A stretch of DNA of 64,000 nt from Neostapfia colusana (Eukaryota > Streptophyta > Magnoliopsida > Poales > Poaceae): positions 95,964,780 to 96,028,779 of the forward strand of contig JASWHV010000009.1 in NCBI GenBank assembly GCA_030760725.1, given 5' to 3'. Below, piece after piece: positions 32,318-43,545 of the stretch; the first letter of the stretch is position 1; the number at the start of each line of letters is the position of its first letter. Position numbers and translations under genes: made by a program. Below the pieces are notes generated by a model. That model did no database searches. It saw only the letters and a program-made list of their open reading frames with translations, and was not told where the DNA came from.

Positions 32318-32997
32318 TTATGGTATGGTCATTGGGATTGGTTTTGGGATTGTTTTGAGTCATGACAATGAGTTTGGTTTTAGTTATATGAAAAAGAGAT
32401 GGCTATGAATATTTATGAGTATGAGATGAACTTGAGAAATATTATTGGATGGTTGAAGCATGATAAAAGGTGAATTATGATGAATGAATGTAGCTGGATT
32501 ACTTGGTTATGTTGGGATTAAACTCACCTAGAAATAGTTTCTCTTTTTACCATGTTTGTGAAATAAAATTTGCTTGCTGCAATGAGCCTTTTTATTGCCT
32601 ACCTTGTTGTAAGCTACATGTCATACATTTTCCCACACTTGCTGAGTACGACATGTACTCACCCTTGCATTCCCACATGTACATCAGCTACAGGAGAAGA
32701 GTACTTCAAGGACCATGTGGAGTACTAGGCGTGCGAACTACCGTCAACATATCTGTGGAGTTCAATATTGGAGCCTGCTGTTTTAGTCATTTTCCGCTGT
32801 CGTTTAGAGTCTTCCGCTGCAAGAATAAGTTAGAAATTCATGAGTGAGAAATTGAGTCATTGTAATAATGTACTTAAACACTATTTATTTGTGGTAATAT
32901 TCTGAATTCGGTTTGTGGATTACATGTGTATGTGTGGAGAACATCCTGGGCCCACATATGCATTCACTTGGTTCTATTTTCGGAACCCGGTGTCACA
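32318..32997 (+). repeat. Element D: 5' LTR, right segment
   Basis: Continues the LTR after the CACTA insertion and matches 41139-41798 of the 3' LTR. It contains the conserved hairpin (32644-32660), the acceptor CTACAG at 32693 and the last exon of the LTR reading frame (32694 to TAG near 32730). It ends GGTGTCACA. Confidence 0.9.
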
Positions 32998-33000
32998 AAT

Positions 33001-33013
33001 TGGTACCAGAGCC
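33001..33013 (+). promoter_or_regulatory. Element D: primer binding site
   Basis: TGGTACCAGAGCC, one mismatch to the initiator tRNA-Met complement, three bases after the LTR end. Confidence 0.85.
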
Positions 33014-33266
33014 ATGTTGACCGTAGGACGCAAGACTATGTAGAATGGACACTCTAAAACACATAGGAACACCCCTCTAAACTGCTATTTTCGAAAATTG
33101 CTTGCTGCTGCACTTTACTTGTCAATTCAGCCACCGCAAAGTGCTATTTTCAGCCCCACTTTTTCTTTTCTTTTGGACAGCAACACTTCTGTTTTCTTGC
33201 TTCATAGCTTTTCAAGTTTTGGAGTTATTTTCTTCTTCTCTATATTTTCTCACGTCTTATTTATAG

Positions 33267-34241
33267 ATGCTGGTGGCTAGGAGCACAGCATGCAAAAGGA
33301 CTTGTCCACCACAACTTGGGAGTGTAGTTAACCCCATTGAGGTGTCTGATGGACCATATTGGGAGGAGGTGAAGATGTAACCTCATGAGGAAGATGAAGT
33401 CAGTATCTCTATGTGTGAGGAAGAGGATCTTGAAGAGGTGGAACCAATTAAAGATGACATGGAAGATGATCCACAAGAGCAGCATTGGTACGCACCTCAG
33501 GAGGAGTTTCACGCGGGCTTATAACCAGAGGAGCCTCATGAAGCTATGTCGGAAGGAGATGAATCCGAAGAGGAGCCACCCCCCGCTGAGGCCGAGAATG
33601 AAGGTGATGAACTGGCAAACCATTCAGTTCAAGAATTCCGGTCTGACGGAATGGAATGAGGACAAATATCCAAGGAGCTTAAAGAATTTTTGGATTGCTA
33701 CAGTTTATACCCGGAATACCTTCTCAAGAAAGTCCCTCGTCTCGGACATGAAGAGTGGAAGTATGAAGTAACCATCCTATATAATGGTAGGGTTGTCACT
33801 CAGCACTTCACACCCACATGGAGAGCTACAAGGGCAGAAGCTATTGATGATGCTGCATGGGATGCACTCACCGGACTGTGCTACGCCTTCCATAAGAAAC
33901 TTGAGAACACTACCTTTGAGCTGCACCCGTATCGGAAGAGTGGTACAAGGGAGATCATTGGACCCCATGAAGGAGCTCTTTCCAACGCACAAGCTGCTGA
34001 CAAGTCTCAGAGGTTGCTCATGGAGTTAGGAAACTGCTATGCAAGCGCACAAGACGAGATCCGTTACCTTCGCAAGAAGCTGTACTTGCTAGAAAAACAA
34101 GAGGAGACTCGTGCCAACGCAGGAGCAAATGGAGCACCAGCGTCATCTATCCCTACATGGACTGCTGACTCACCATGGCGTGCGCCCATGTATGGACCAC
34201 CCCCGTCACACGGCGAGAACAGCACCTGTTCTCACGATTAA
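33267..34241 (+). pseudogene. Element D: pre-gag ORF0 homologue (three in-frame stops)
   Basis: The ATG follows TTATTTATAG directly. The N-terminus MLVARSTACKRT places T-A-C-K at residues 7-10, the same numbers as T-A-R-K in the A/B ORF0, so the H3-like motif is degenerate here. An acidic region follows, interrupted by TAA (33378-33380), TAA (33522-33524) and TGA (33657-33659). From 33690 the frame is open: HEEWKYEVTILYNG, then RATRAEAIDDAAWDALT and R-x-SGTREI align with the A/B core. A coiled coil (RYLRKKLYLLEKQEE) and the shared TWTADSPW motif close it. The beta-beta-helix look of the core resembles a double-stranded RNA-binding fold; that is a guess. Confidence 0.7.
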
Positions 34242-34547
34242 GTCTAGGTTTTCCCATTGAATAAAGTTGTAATAAGAACGCTTAGATCGTAGTAGCTTGA
34301 ATAAGAGTGGTGTGCCAAATTTTTGTGATGATTGGTTGGTTTGTGTGCTGATGTGAGTTGTGGGATGCTTCGGCGAATATCTACATCCACACATAGTGGA
34401 GAGATGTGAGATGCTTCGGCACGTGTTCACATCCTCATATAGGCTGAAATTAATAAAAGAAGATACTTAGTTCATACACCTTGATGCATATAGTTGGGGG
34501 ATCAATCTAAATTTCTATTTCCTACTCTACTCTCTCTCTCTCACACA

Positions 34548-35890
34548 TGGTGAGGGAAAACTCCAACTACCAAAGGAGGAACGCTCGTGGTAACAACGAA
34601 CCACAAGAGGATGGCAATGTTGAAGTTCCTGAAAATGCTAACCCCAGGGCTGATGCAAGCAACCTTGAACGTTTGATGGCTATGCAGAATAGCTCATGCA
34701 AACTATGATAAAAATGTTGGGACAGATGCAGGCCAACAAAAACAACAATCCTAACCCCGTTCCTGCACCCCCACCGCCGCCACCGCCACCACTGCCGGCT
34801 CACAACAGATTGGGAGAGTTCATGAGGACTAGGCCGCCTACTTTTGCACAATCCAATGATCTTATGTAGGCTGATGATTGGCTGAAGTCTATGGAAAAGA
34901 AGCTTGCTATTTTCAGTGCAATGATCGGGAGAAAGTTCTTTTCGCATCGCACCAACTTATGGGAGCAGCCGCTGATTGGTGGGACGCTCTTTGCAATGCT
35001 CATGTCAACCAGGAGACTATCACTTGGGCTGAATTCATGGAGAGTTCCGCTCTCACTATGACCCTGCAGGAGTCATGATGCTTAAAAGGCAAGAGTTTGA
35101 AGGTCTCTGCAAAGGAAGGAAGAACGTGAATGAGTACCTCAACAAGTTCACGCAGCTGTCAAGGTATGCTCTAGAAGATGTCAACTCGGATCAAAGAAAG
35201 CAATACTTGTTGTTGAGAGGATTGAACAATGAGATCCAAGTTCAGCTGCTCAACAATGATTATGCAAACTTCAAGAAGCTCGTTGACAAGCTATAGTGGT
35301 CGAGAGCAAGATCCGGGAGATTGAGCAAGATGGCAAGAGGAAGATGCCATATCAAGGACAGCCACAAGGGAGCAATGTACGTCCCCGTTTCATGCTACCA
35401 GCTGCACCACATTATGGCTCGTCCACTTCTACTTTCCGCCCTGCAAATCCACCTTTCCCTAATCAGCCACCGCAGCAACGTCCTGTTATGCAAGAACCTC
35501 GTATGCCTATGTCTCCTGCGCCCCGTCCTAACATGGGCGCCTATGCTCAAAACCAGCCTTTCCCCAACATTCCTGCTGTTATGGGCAACAAAGCATGTTT
35601 TTCATGCGGAGAGGCGGGACACTTTGCAAGTCAGTGCCCAATAAAAGGCCTTGGACAGCCTACCAATGCACCGAAACAGAACCCATGGCCGAATGGAGGA
35701 GCTACACAAGGTAACCGTGGGCAGCAGAATTATGCTCGTGGCAATGTGAATCACGTCTCCGCTGAGGAAGCACAACAAGATAAGGACGTCGTGATTGGTA
35801 TGTTTCTTGCCAACTCCAACCCAGCCACTATTTATTTTTTATTCCAGAGCATCACATTCATTCATATCACTCAAGTATGTTGCCAAGTAT
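34548..35890 (+). pseudogene. Element D: gag with zinc knuckle (several breaks)
   Basis: Starts MVRENSNYQRRN after a long pyrimidine tract. A frameshift near 34700 leads to a Pro-rich stretch. The gag domain follows (DDWLKSMEKKL, FASHQLMGAAADWWDAL, TWAEF), with a TAG at 34867-34869 and shifts near 34915 and 35045. A second frame from 35075 has NEYLNKFTQLSRYA. The CCHC knuckle CFSCGEAGHFASQC is at 35596-35637. The frame then runs toward protease with a shift near 35830. Confidence 0.85.
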
Positions 35891-36300
35891 AACCTGCCCA
35901 TATCACACATGAAACAAACTATGTTCGTTAATTCTCCCGGTGGAGAGATGAGGACTAATATAGTATGTCCGAAAGTAAGCCTTAAAATATGGCGGTAGAC
36001 TTTCTCGCCAACCTTATTATCTTGGACTCCCAAGGGATTGACATAATACTTGGAATGGATTGGTTAAGCAAGCACAACGGAGTGATTCAATGTGCTGAGA
36101 GGATCGTGCAGTTCACGAGTGGGCACGGTACTCGTATTGACTTCGAGGCAGCACAACCTGCAACCGAGACGGCAGTGCTGAACCACATCGAAGAAGCAAC
36201 ATTGGAAAGCATTCCGGTGGTTCAAGAATATTCAGATGTGTTCCGGAAGAACTTCCAGGTATGCCACCTGACCAGGACATTGAATTTGCCATTGATTTAG
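35795..36300 (+). pseudogene. Element D: aspartic protease, active site destroyed
   Basis: Homologous to the A/B protease (SHSFISLKYVAKYNLPISHM, NSPGGEMRT, then DIILGMDWLSKHNGV in the next frame). The catalytic triplet position reads YSRA instead of DSGA: both the Asp and the Gly are changed. A frameshift near 35990 divides it. It cannot be an active protease. Confidence 0.85.
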
Positions 36301-37962
36301 TACCCGGAACTGCACCTATAGCGAAAAGGCCATATAGGTTGACTACTAATGAGTTAGTGGAGCTCAAGAAGCAAACTCAGTTGCAGCTAGAAAAGGGTTT
36401 TATACGCCCAAGCTCGTCACCGTGGGAGCCCCCGTGCTCTTCGTGGACAAGAAATATAGAACCCAAAGGATGTGTGTGGACTATAGGTCTCTCAACGAGG
36501 TGATGATCAAGAATAAGTACCCGCTGCCCCGCATAGAGGACTGTTTGATCAAATGAAAGGTGCCCGAATTTTCTCAAAGATTGATCTTCGGTCGGGATAC
36601 TTCCAGCTGAAGATTAAGCCCTCCGACATACCCAAGACTGCATTTCGGACACGGTATGGTTCATATGAATATACCATTATGTCTTTTGGGTTAAAAAATG
36701 CACCCGCATACTTTATGTACCTCATGATTAAGGTCTTCATGGAGTACTTGGACAAGTCCGTCGTGGTTTCCATCGACGACATCATGGTGTATTTAAAAAG
36801 CGAGGAAGAACATGAAGAACACTTGAGATTAACGTTGCAGAAACTGCGAGAGCATCAATTATTTGCTAAGTTCAGCAAGTGTCAATTTTGGCTAAAGGAG
36901 ATATCATTCCTAGGCCACATCATCTCCGAGGGAGGAGTATCGGTTGATCTCGGAAAAGTGAGGGATGTTTTGAAGTGGAACCAACCGCAGAATGTGAGGG
37001 ATATTCGGAGTTTCCTTGGGATGGCTCGATACTACCGCAGGTTCATCAAGGATTTCTCCAAAACAGCGAAGCCTATGACGGAATTAATGATGCAGGGGAA
37101 AGCATTTCAGTGGACACCAGCGTGTCAAGAAAGCTTTGTGGAGCAAAAGAAGAGATTAACCACAACGCCGGTTTTGATATTGCTGGATGTGAGCAAGAGC
37201 TTCTATATATATTGTGACGCATCAAGACAAGGGCTTGGATGTGTGCTTATGCAAGGAGGACAAGTGGCTGCCTATGCATCGAGGCAATTAAAGAAAGATG
37301 AGATGAATTACCTCACACATGACTTTGAATTTGCAGCCGTTCTACATGCCTTGAAGATTTGGAGGCATTACATCCTTGGTCACCGATGTGAGATCTACAC
37401 GGATCATAAGAGCCTCAAGTATATATTCAGGCAAACGGATCTGAATTTGAGGCAACGTCGATGGTTGGAACTCATCAAGGATTATGATGTTGGAATCAAC
37501 TATCACCCCAGAAAGGCCAATGTAGTAGCTGATGCGTTGAGTCGAAAGGGAGCATGTCACCAACTCACGGTTCGAGAGCTGCCACCCGAGTATCGTAAGG
37601 AGTTTGAAAGATTGCATCTCGGATTCTTGAACGAGATGGAGGTGATAGAACTGAACTCAACGCTGGAACAAGAGATACGAGATGGCCAAGCAATGGATGA
37701 GGAAATCAAGGAAAGAATCCAACAAGGCATAGAAAAGGATTTCAAGGAAGATGAGAAAGGCAAACTTTGGTTAGGAAAAAGGATTTGTGTGCCTAACGTG
37801 AAGCACATCCACGACACGATATTAAAGGAGGCACATGAGTCGCCTTATTCCATACACCCCAGCTGTACAAAGATGTACAAGGACCTGAAAATATGCTATT
37901 GGTGGGATGGTATGAAAAGCGACATTGCTGAATATGTTGCCCTATGCGACACGTGCCAATGA
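36261..37962 (+). pseudogene. Element D: reverse transcriptase, RNase H and integrase zinc finger
   Basis: 36261-36503 holds the RT start (PPDQDIEFAIDLVPGT, SSPWEPP) with a frameshift near 36430. From 36553 one long frame carries FSKIDLRSGYFQL, the catalytic SIDDIM (residues 73-78), and RNase H (YIYCDASRQGLGCVL, YTDHKSLKYIF, NVVADALSRK). The integrase zinc finger follows (HDTILKEAHESPYSIHP, ALCDTCQ). A TGA at 37960-37962 interrupts before the core. Confidence 0.9.
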
Positions 37963-39117
37963 GTGAAGGCCGAACATCAAAGACCCGCTGGATTATTGCA
38001 GCCATTAAAAGTACCCGAGTGGAAGTGGGAAGACATCAGCATGGATTTTATTGTTGGATTGCCACGTACTCAGCCCGGCTACTACTCCATTTGGGTTATC
38101 GTGGACCGATTGACGAAAACAGCCCATTTCCTTCCTGTTAGAACCAAGTACAGCGTCGCACAACTAGCCGAGCTGTATATGGAGCAAGTCATGTGTCTTC
38201 ATGGAGTTGCGAATAGGATATTTTCAGATCGAGGTTCTCAATTTACCTCTAGGTTCTGGAAGAAGCTGCATGAAACCATGGGTACACGGCTGAATTTCAG
38301 ATCTGCTTATCACCCTGCAAACCGACGGGCAAACTGAGAGGACAAATCAAATTTTGGAAGACATTTTGAGAGCTTGCTCCTTGAAACATGGGCGTAGTTG
38401 GGATAGGAGCTTGCCGTATGCTGAATTCTCATAAAACAACAGCTACCAAGCCAGCTTGAAGATGTCACCTTTCGAAACATTGTATGGTATACGGTGTAGA
38501 ACACCGCTGTTCTAGAATGAGACCGGAGAAAGCCAAGTATTCGGACCCGAAGTGCTGCAGGACGCCGAAAAGCAAGTCCAAACAATACGTGAAAACTTGA
38601 AGGCCGCTCAGTCAGGACAAAAAGGTTATGCGGACAATAGGTGAAGAAGGTTGACCTTCGAAGTGGGAGACATCGTGTATCTTAAAGTATCACCTATCCG
38701 AGGCCAACGACGGCTCAACGTCAAAGGCAAATTAGCACCCCGCTACATCGGGCAATTCAAGATTTTGGGCAAGCGATGCGAAGTAGCCTAGCAACTAGAG
38801 CTGCCAACGCACCTCTTCGACGTGCACGACGTGTTTCACGTATCCCAACTCAACAAGTGCTTAAGAGTACCGGAAGAACAAGTACCGATGGATGAACTCG
38901 AACTTCAAGAGGATCTGACCTACGCGGAGCACCCCATCAAAATTTTGGAGATGAAGGAAAGGGTCACAAGAAACAAAGTGATCCGTTGGTGCAAGGTACA
39001 ATGGAGCCATCACACGGAAGCCGAAACTACATGGGAGCGTGAAGAAGATCTCAAGGCAGAATTCCCTCATCTATTCTCCACTCTACCGAATCTCGAGGGT
39101 GAGATTCAGTTTAAGGG
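37963..39117 (+). pseudogene. Element D: integrase core and chromodomain-like C-terminus (broken)
   Basis: The core MDFIVGLPRTQPGY, FSDRGSQFTSRFW is open to a frameshift at about 38325 in the HPQTDGQTE block. 38340-38820 is riddled with stops but still recognisable (AYPSPFE-type, KVSPIRG). The last frame, 38822-39117, reads DVFHVSQLNKCLRVPEE and VQWSHHTEAETTWERE, the chromodomain-like segment, ending just before the polypurine tract. Confidence 0.85.
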
Positions 39118-39120
39118 GGG
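39110..39120 (+). other. Element D: polypurine tract
   Basis: TTTAAGGGGGG just before the 3' LTR, the same type as in A and B. Confidence 0.85.
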
Positions 39121-39195
39121 TAGGTTTGTAACACCCTCAAATTCGTTACCATGCATTACATACATTTTTCATGTAGAGAAGCATTTGAAAAGAAG

Positions 39196-39355
39196 TAGAA
39201 ATGGAGAAAAAACCCTAGAAATGGAGAAATAACATTAGAAATGGAGAAAGGACCATAGAAATGGAGAAGGGAATGTAGAAATGGAGAAATGGTCATAGAA
39301 ATGGAGAGGGGACTATAGAAATGGAAAAAAGGACATAGAAATGGAGACGAATGGA
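39196..39355 (+). repeat. 20-bp tandem repeat, eight units, in the D LTR
   Basis: Eight units of exactly 20 bp, each beginning TAGAAATGGAGA (two units vary within this) followed by a variable half. It lies 220-380 bp upstream of the TATA box, in the U3 region where LTR enhancers are often repeated. Confidence 0.9.
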
Positions 39356-39575
39356 AATAAGATAGCTGAAATGAGCCATTCCCAAATTTCCCCCAAAATT
39401 TCCAAATTCCCCAATTCACCAAAAGGGGAATTTTCCCCACATTTGGCGGGAATTTATCCCCAAGGTAGCCGCAGCCTAAAGGGGGGAAATCCCTAGGACT
39501 CTTTGGTTGAGTTCCAAATTGACTAGGACTCTTGGTTGAGTTCCGATTGGAGCAGGACTCTTCTTTTCTCCCCCT

Positions 39576-39583
39576 TATAAATA
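39576..39583 (+). promoter_or_regulatory. Element D: TATA box of 3' LTR
   Basis: TATAAATA in a pyrimidine-rich context, followed by the GC-rich leader. The equivalent part of the 5' LTR is not in the window. Confidence 0.75.
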
Positions 39584-40235
39584 CAACCCCCAGCCCCCCC
39601 CTCCTCTTGGCCGCAACCCCTCCCAAGTCACCGAGTTGGAGCCCCCCTCCAAGTCGCCGAGTTAGCCACCCCCCTGCCGGAGTTTGGTCGCCGGTGAGCC
39701 TCGCCGACGAGCCCTGCCGTCGAGCCCTGCCATCGAGCCCCATCGTCGAGACCCGCTGATGAGCCCCGTCATGCCTCGCCGTAGCCAGAAAACAAGCCCA
39801 CCAATCTGTCCTACCCTAATCTTCCATAGAAAAATCCCCTGCTGCTGCCGTTGCTAGGAGAAAGATCTGCCACAAGAAGGAAGTGAGGTAGGTCTTCATT
39901 ACCCATCTTACGATGTCGCCGCTGTTTCTACGCATCCGTTTTCTTCGTCCCTTTTGAACATAAACTTTTGCGTGTGGACAAATCGTGTTTTGATCAATTT
40001 TTGACGATGGAATTGATCTAGATCTTGAGTCAAGATCATTACCACATCCACACTTGATCCCTACACCCTTGGTCATCATAAAACCCCATGAAAGCCCAAT
40101 ACATGCAAGAACACGTACAAACTGGATTAATAAAACTACACTATAGGATTTGCATTCATCTACCCCATTGCATCTTAAGTAAAGTTTGTGCATGATGATT
40201 GATTGCTGTGAATTTTGTATGTGCATGGTCGTGAG

Positions 40236-41592
40236 TAAAAGGACAAGCTCAAGAGGCCGTCTACAAGAAACTACAGCACCAAGACTTCGAGATGCTTGAG
40301 CAACACGAACCACGGGAGCAAGGCAAGTGCCCATTGACCATATTGGTCCCATGTTTTGAAACTGTTTTGTTTGTGAAAACTCGTATGCTTGAGTCAACTT
40401 GATGGGACACCCTTTTTATAGGAGTTTACTAGTTTTGTTAACCATCCTTGTCGCCGAGAAAGTTGATGAGTCGGGTATGGTCGTTTTTCCTTTTTGCTTC
40501 GCTTAATTTATGGGATACGGGAAGCTGAATTAAAACATGATTAGCTACTGCACTCATATGAATAATGACGATGAGAAATTGATGATGATAATGAGCATGG
40601 AATTAGGGAGATCTTGGCATGATTGGTTCGTGGATGTTGCTGGATGAGATGGTGGTTTACTTGCCGTAGATCTAAGGACCGGTTCATGCGAGAATATGCC
40701 AGGAAAACAGTGCCACCACAAGGCCAAATATGGGTGCGGCTTAGCTGATTAATTAGTTGTGTTGCTAGCTTGTTATGGACCATTGGATGGCGCGGGGAAT
40801 GGGAGTTGAGCGGACTGCCCTGGGAACTGCATGGCACAAGAGGGAGCCTGTGGGTGGGAGAATGAAGATTCGAGCCTGCCGGTGAAACCTCAGTGGGTCC
40901 GTACATCTAGTGGCCCCTTTGTAAAGGCTATTTTGTGATCTCTTGGCCATACACCGACGGTTGTTTACTGGTATAATGGAGGTTTCTCTAGTCGCCGACT
41001 GGTGACGAAATCACGAACTTGTGGGTAAAGTGGTGCCACCTCTACAGAGTGTAAAACTGTCATGATAGTCGTGCTTCCAGTTACAAGCACCTGGCCAACT
41101 TCCATGATTAGAGGCAAAACTTGGAAAGTTTATTCTGTATGGTTATGGTATGGTCATTGGGATTGGTTTTGGGACTGTTTTGAGTCATGACAATGAGTTT
41201 GGTTTCGGTTACAAGAAAAAGAGATGGCTATGAATATTTATGAGTATGAGATGAACTTGAGAAATATTATTGGCTGGTTGAAGCATGATAAAAGGTGAAT
41301 TATGATGAATGAATCTTGCTGAATTACTTGGTTATGTTGGGATTAAACTCACCTATAAATAATTGCTGTTTTTACCATGTTTGTGAAATAAAATTCGCTT
41401 GCTGCAATGAGCCTTTTTATTGCCTACCTTGTTGTAAGCTACATGTCATACTTTTTCCCGCACTTGCTGAGTACGACATGTACTCACCCTTGCATTCCCA
41501 CATAAACATCAGCTACAGGAGAAGAGTACTTCGAGGACCATGTGGAGTACAAGGCGTGTGAACTATCGTTAACATGCCTGTGGAGTTCATGA
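40236..41592 (+). CDS. Candidate spliced reading frame inside the LTR (element D copy)
   Basis: The small exon 40236-40322 (87 nt, divisible by 3) encodes QAQEAVYKKLQHQDFEMLEQ and more, ending in a split Gly codon at a GC donor (G|GCAAGT, 40323). The intron 40323-41518 is 1196 nt and ends CTACAG. The last exon continues in phase (GEEYFEDHVEY) to TGA at 41590-41592; in the 5' LTR it stops sooner, at TAG. The intron holds GAGTACG-ACA-TGTACTC at 41469-41485. The residues before the junction resemble those of B and F (E-Q-x-G-K). Confidence 0.4.
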
Positions 41593-41798
41593 TTTTTAGT
41601 CTGCTGTTTTAGTCATTTTCCGCTGTCGTTTAGAGTCTTCCGCTGCAAGAATAAGTTAGAAATTCATGAGTGAGACATTGAGTCATTGTAATAAAGTACT
41701 CAAACACTATTTATTCATGGTTATATTCTGAATTCGGTTTGTGGATTACTTGTGTTTGTGTGGACAACATCCTGGGCACACATATGCATTCAGTTGGT

Positions 41799-43104
41799 TG
41801 AATGTAGCCTAGAGGGGGGTGAATAGGCTTTTTGATTTTGTTAACCCCTGAAACACTTAATAGATTTTTCAAATACAGGGAAATCAGACTAGTCCGGTAG
41901 AGTGCGGACTAGTCCATTTTCTACTCAGGGAAAAATCGGACTTTGTCCGGTACTGTGTGGACTAGTCCGGTATGTATGGACTAGAGAGATCAAAGTTGAT
42001 CAATATTTTCACTTCTAGTACCCTATGCAGCGGAAATTAATTGATAGCTTAGATGTATTACACTAGTGAAACAATGAATTACAGAGATCAACTTTGATTT
42101 CAATGCTTCAATGTGAATTTCACAAGATTAATTAAACACTAGAATATGATGAATAATAGATGAATACGAGTAAGAGACAAGATTTTATCCCGAGGTTCGA
42201 GTCCACGAAGGAAATCTACGTCCCCGTTGAGGAGTCCACTAAGGACCAGGTCTTCACCAACCCTACCCTCGTTGAATCGCCACGGTGGACGATTCTCTTC
42301 CACTAATCACAAAGGGCACATAAATCGTTCAAGGGGCCTTCTCACAAGTTGAGGGCTCCCCAAGAATTACAGTGAATGAACACAACCAAACACACTCAAC
42401 AGATGAACAATAATTGAACAAGAGTGTGCGAGAGATCAAATCCAAGAGCTCAAGATGTGTAGAACAAGTCTCTCCTTTGACCAATTGCTAATCCCCAAAG
42501 ATTTGATCCTTTTGGGGTTAGAATGTGTAGAGAGATGCAAATTTTGGGCTCTTGGGAGGTGTGACGGCGCAGGGGGTCATGTTTTTTCTGTTGGTATGGT
42601 CGTACACCTCTTTTTATACTGGGGTTTCCAAAGGTTACATTAGGGTTTGCGATGTTCAGACTAGTCCGTGGTGGACTCCGGACTAGTCCAGTGTGTGGCG
42701 TGTGGAAAACCCTAAGTGTTGTGAGATATGGGACTAGTCCGTAAGAGTGTGGACTAGTCCGATGTCTACTCAGAGATATATCGAACTAGTCCGTTTTCTA
42801 GTCGGAGAGAAAATCAAACTAGTCCGGTTGATATCGAACTCGTCCTAACATGCTGATTTTTGTGCAGTTAGTGTGATTTCTTTCACTTGAGCACTTGTGG
42901 TGTGTTTCTCCAACACACTCTATACTAAGTAATCTAATCTTTTCAGCTCCTGAGCTCTTATCAATTTGGATCCTCCTCCTTTCTTTTTGTGCTTTCTTCC
43001 TAATTTCTTTAAGAACCTGCGCTCATCTCAACAATTTTGTTAGGGTCTCATTTGTTTGTCATAAATCAACCAAAACCCACAAGGGATGCCTAGATGCACT
43101 TTCA
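41799..43104 (-). repeat. Element E: 3' LTR (1306 bp)
   Basis: Pairs with 51689-53014. Five exact GGACTAGTCC palindromes and several variants are present. The TATA box (TATAAAAA, minus strand) is at 42611-42618. Fewer palindromes are intact than in the 5' LTR because single bases have changed. Confidence 0.9.
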
Positions 43105-43545
43105 ATCTCCTCCTTTTTGGTGATTGATGACAACAAATTGAGATCACACAAATATGATAAAAAATTCTGATTTTCATAAAGTGTGCACATATGAGCTTTG
43201 AGCAAAATAGACAATGTAGACATAAAGACATATGTGCACTCTTTATGGTGGGGTGAAAAACTATGTGTGTGAGCAATAATTTTGATGTGAATATCATAAT
43301 GAACAAAATCATAAAATCATCAAGAGTCTCAATCCTACATAGCAGTTTTAAACATACACCATTAACCATAAGCATAACATAGTTATCATTTCACATCACA
43401 AGTCCAAAAGCATAATGATATCTTAAGTCTTACAAAAGCTCATTTCTTAAACTAGGACATAAAAGAAAAGAGCCTACGACCTAAGACTCCCCCTCAATCT
43501 CTCCCCCTTTGGCATCAAGGCACAAAAAATAAGGAGAGGAGGGAT
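43105..43545 (-). other. Element E: 3' untranslated region and polypurine tract
   Basis: On the minus strand it ends CCAAAAAGGAGGAGAT directly before the LTR, a classic polypurine tract of this lineage. A second purine block, ATGCCAAAGGGGGAGAGA at about 43500-43517, follows the reading frame. No gene seen in between. Confidence 0.75.

Larger units (their letters stand above)
39127..41798 (+). repeat. Element D: 3' LTR (main part)
   Basis: Begins TGTAACACCC. It holds, in order, a 20-bp tandem repeat, a TATA box, a GC-rich leader with CGAGCCC repeats, the small exon and conserved intron of the LTR reading frame, and a final exon. It is broken by copia element E at 41798 and resumes at 53020-53044, giving a total of about 2.7 kb. 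Confidence 0.9.

Noticed and set aside
39196..39355. Satellite DNA
   Set aside because: Only 160 bp and confined to the U3 region of one LTR.
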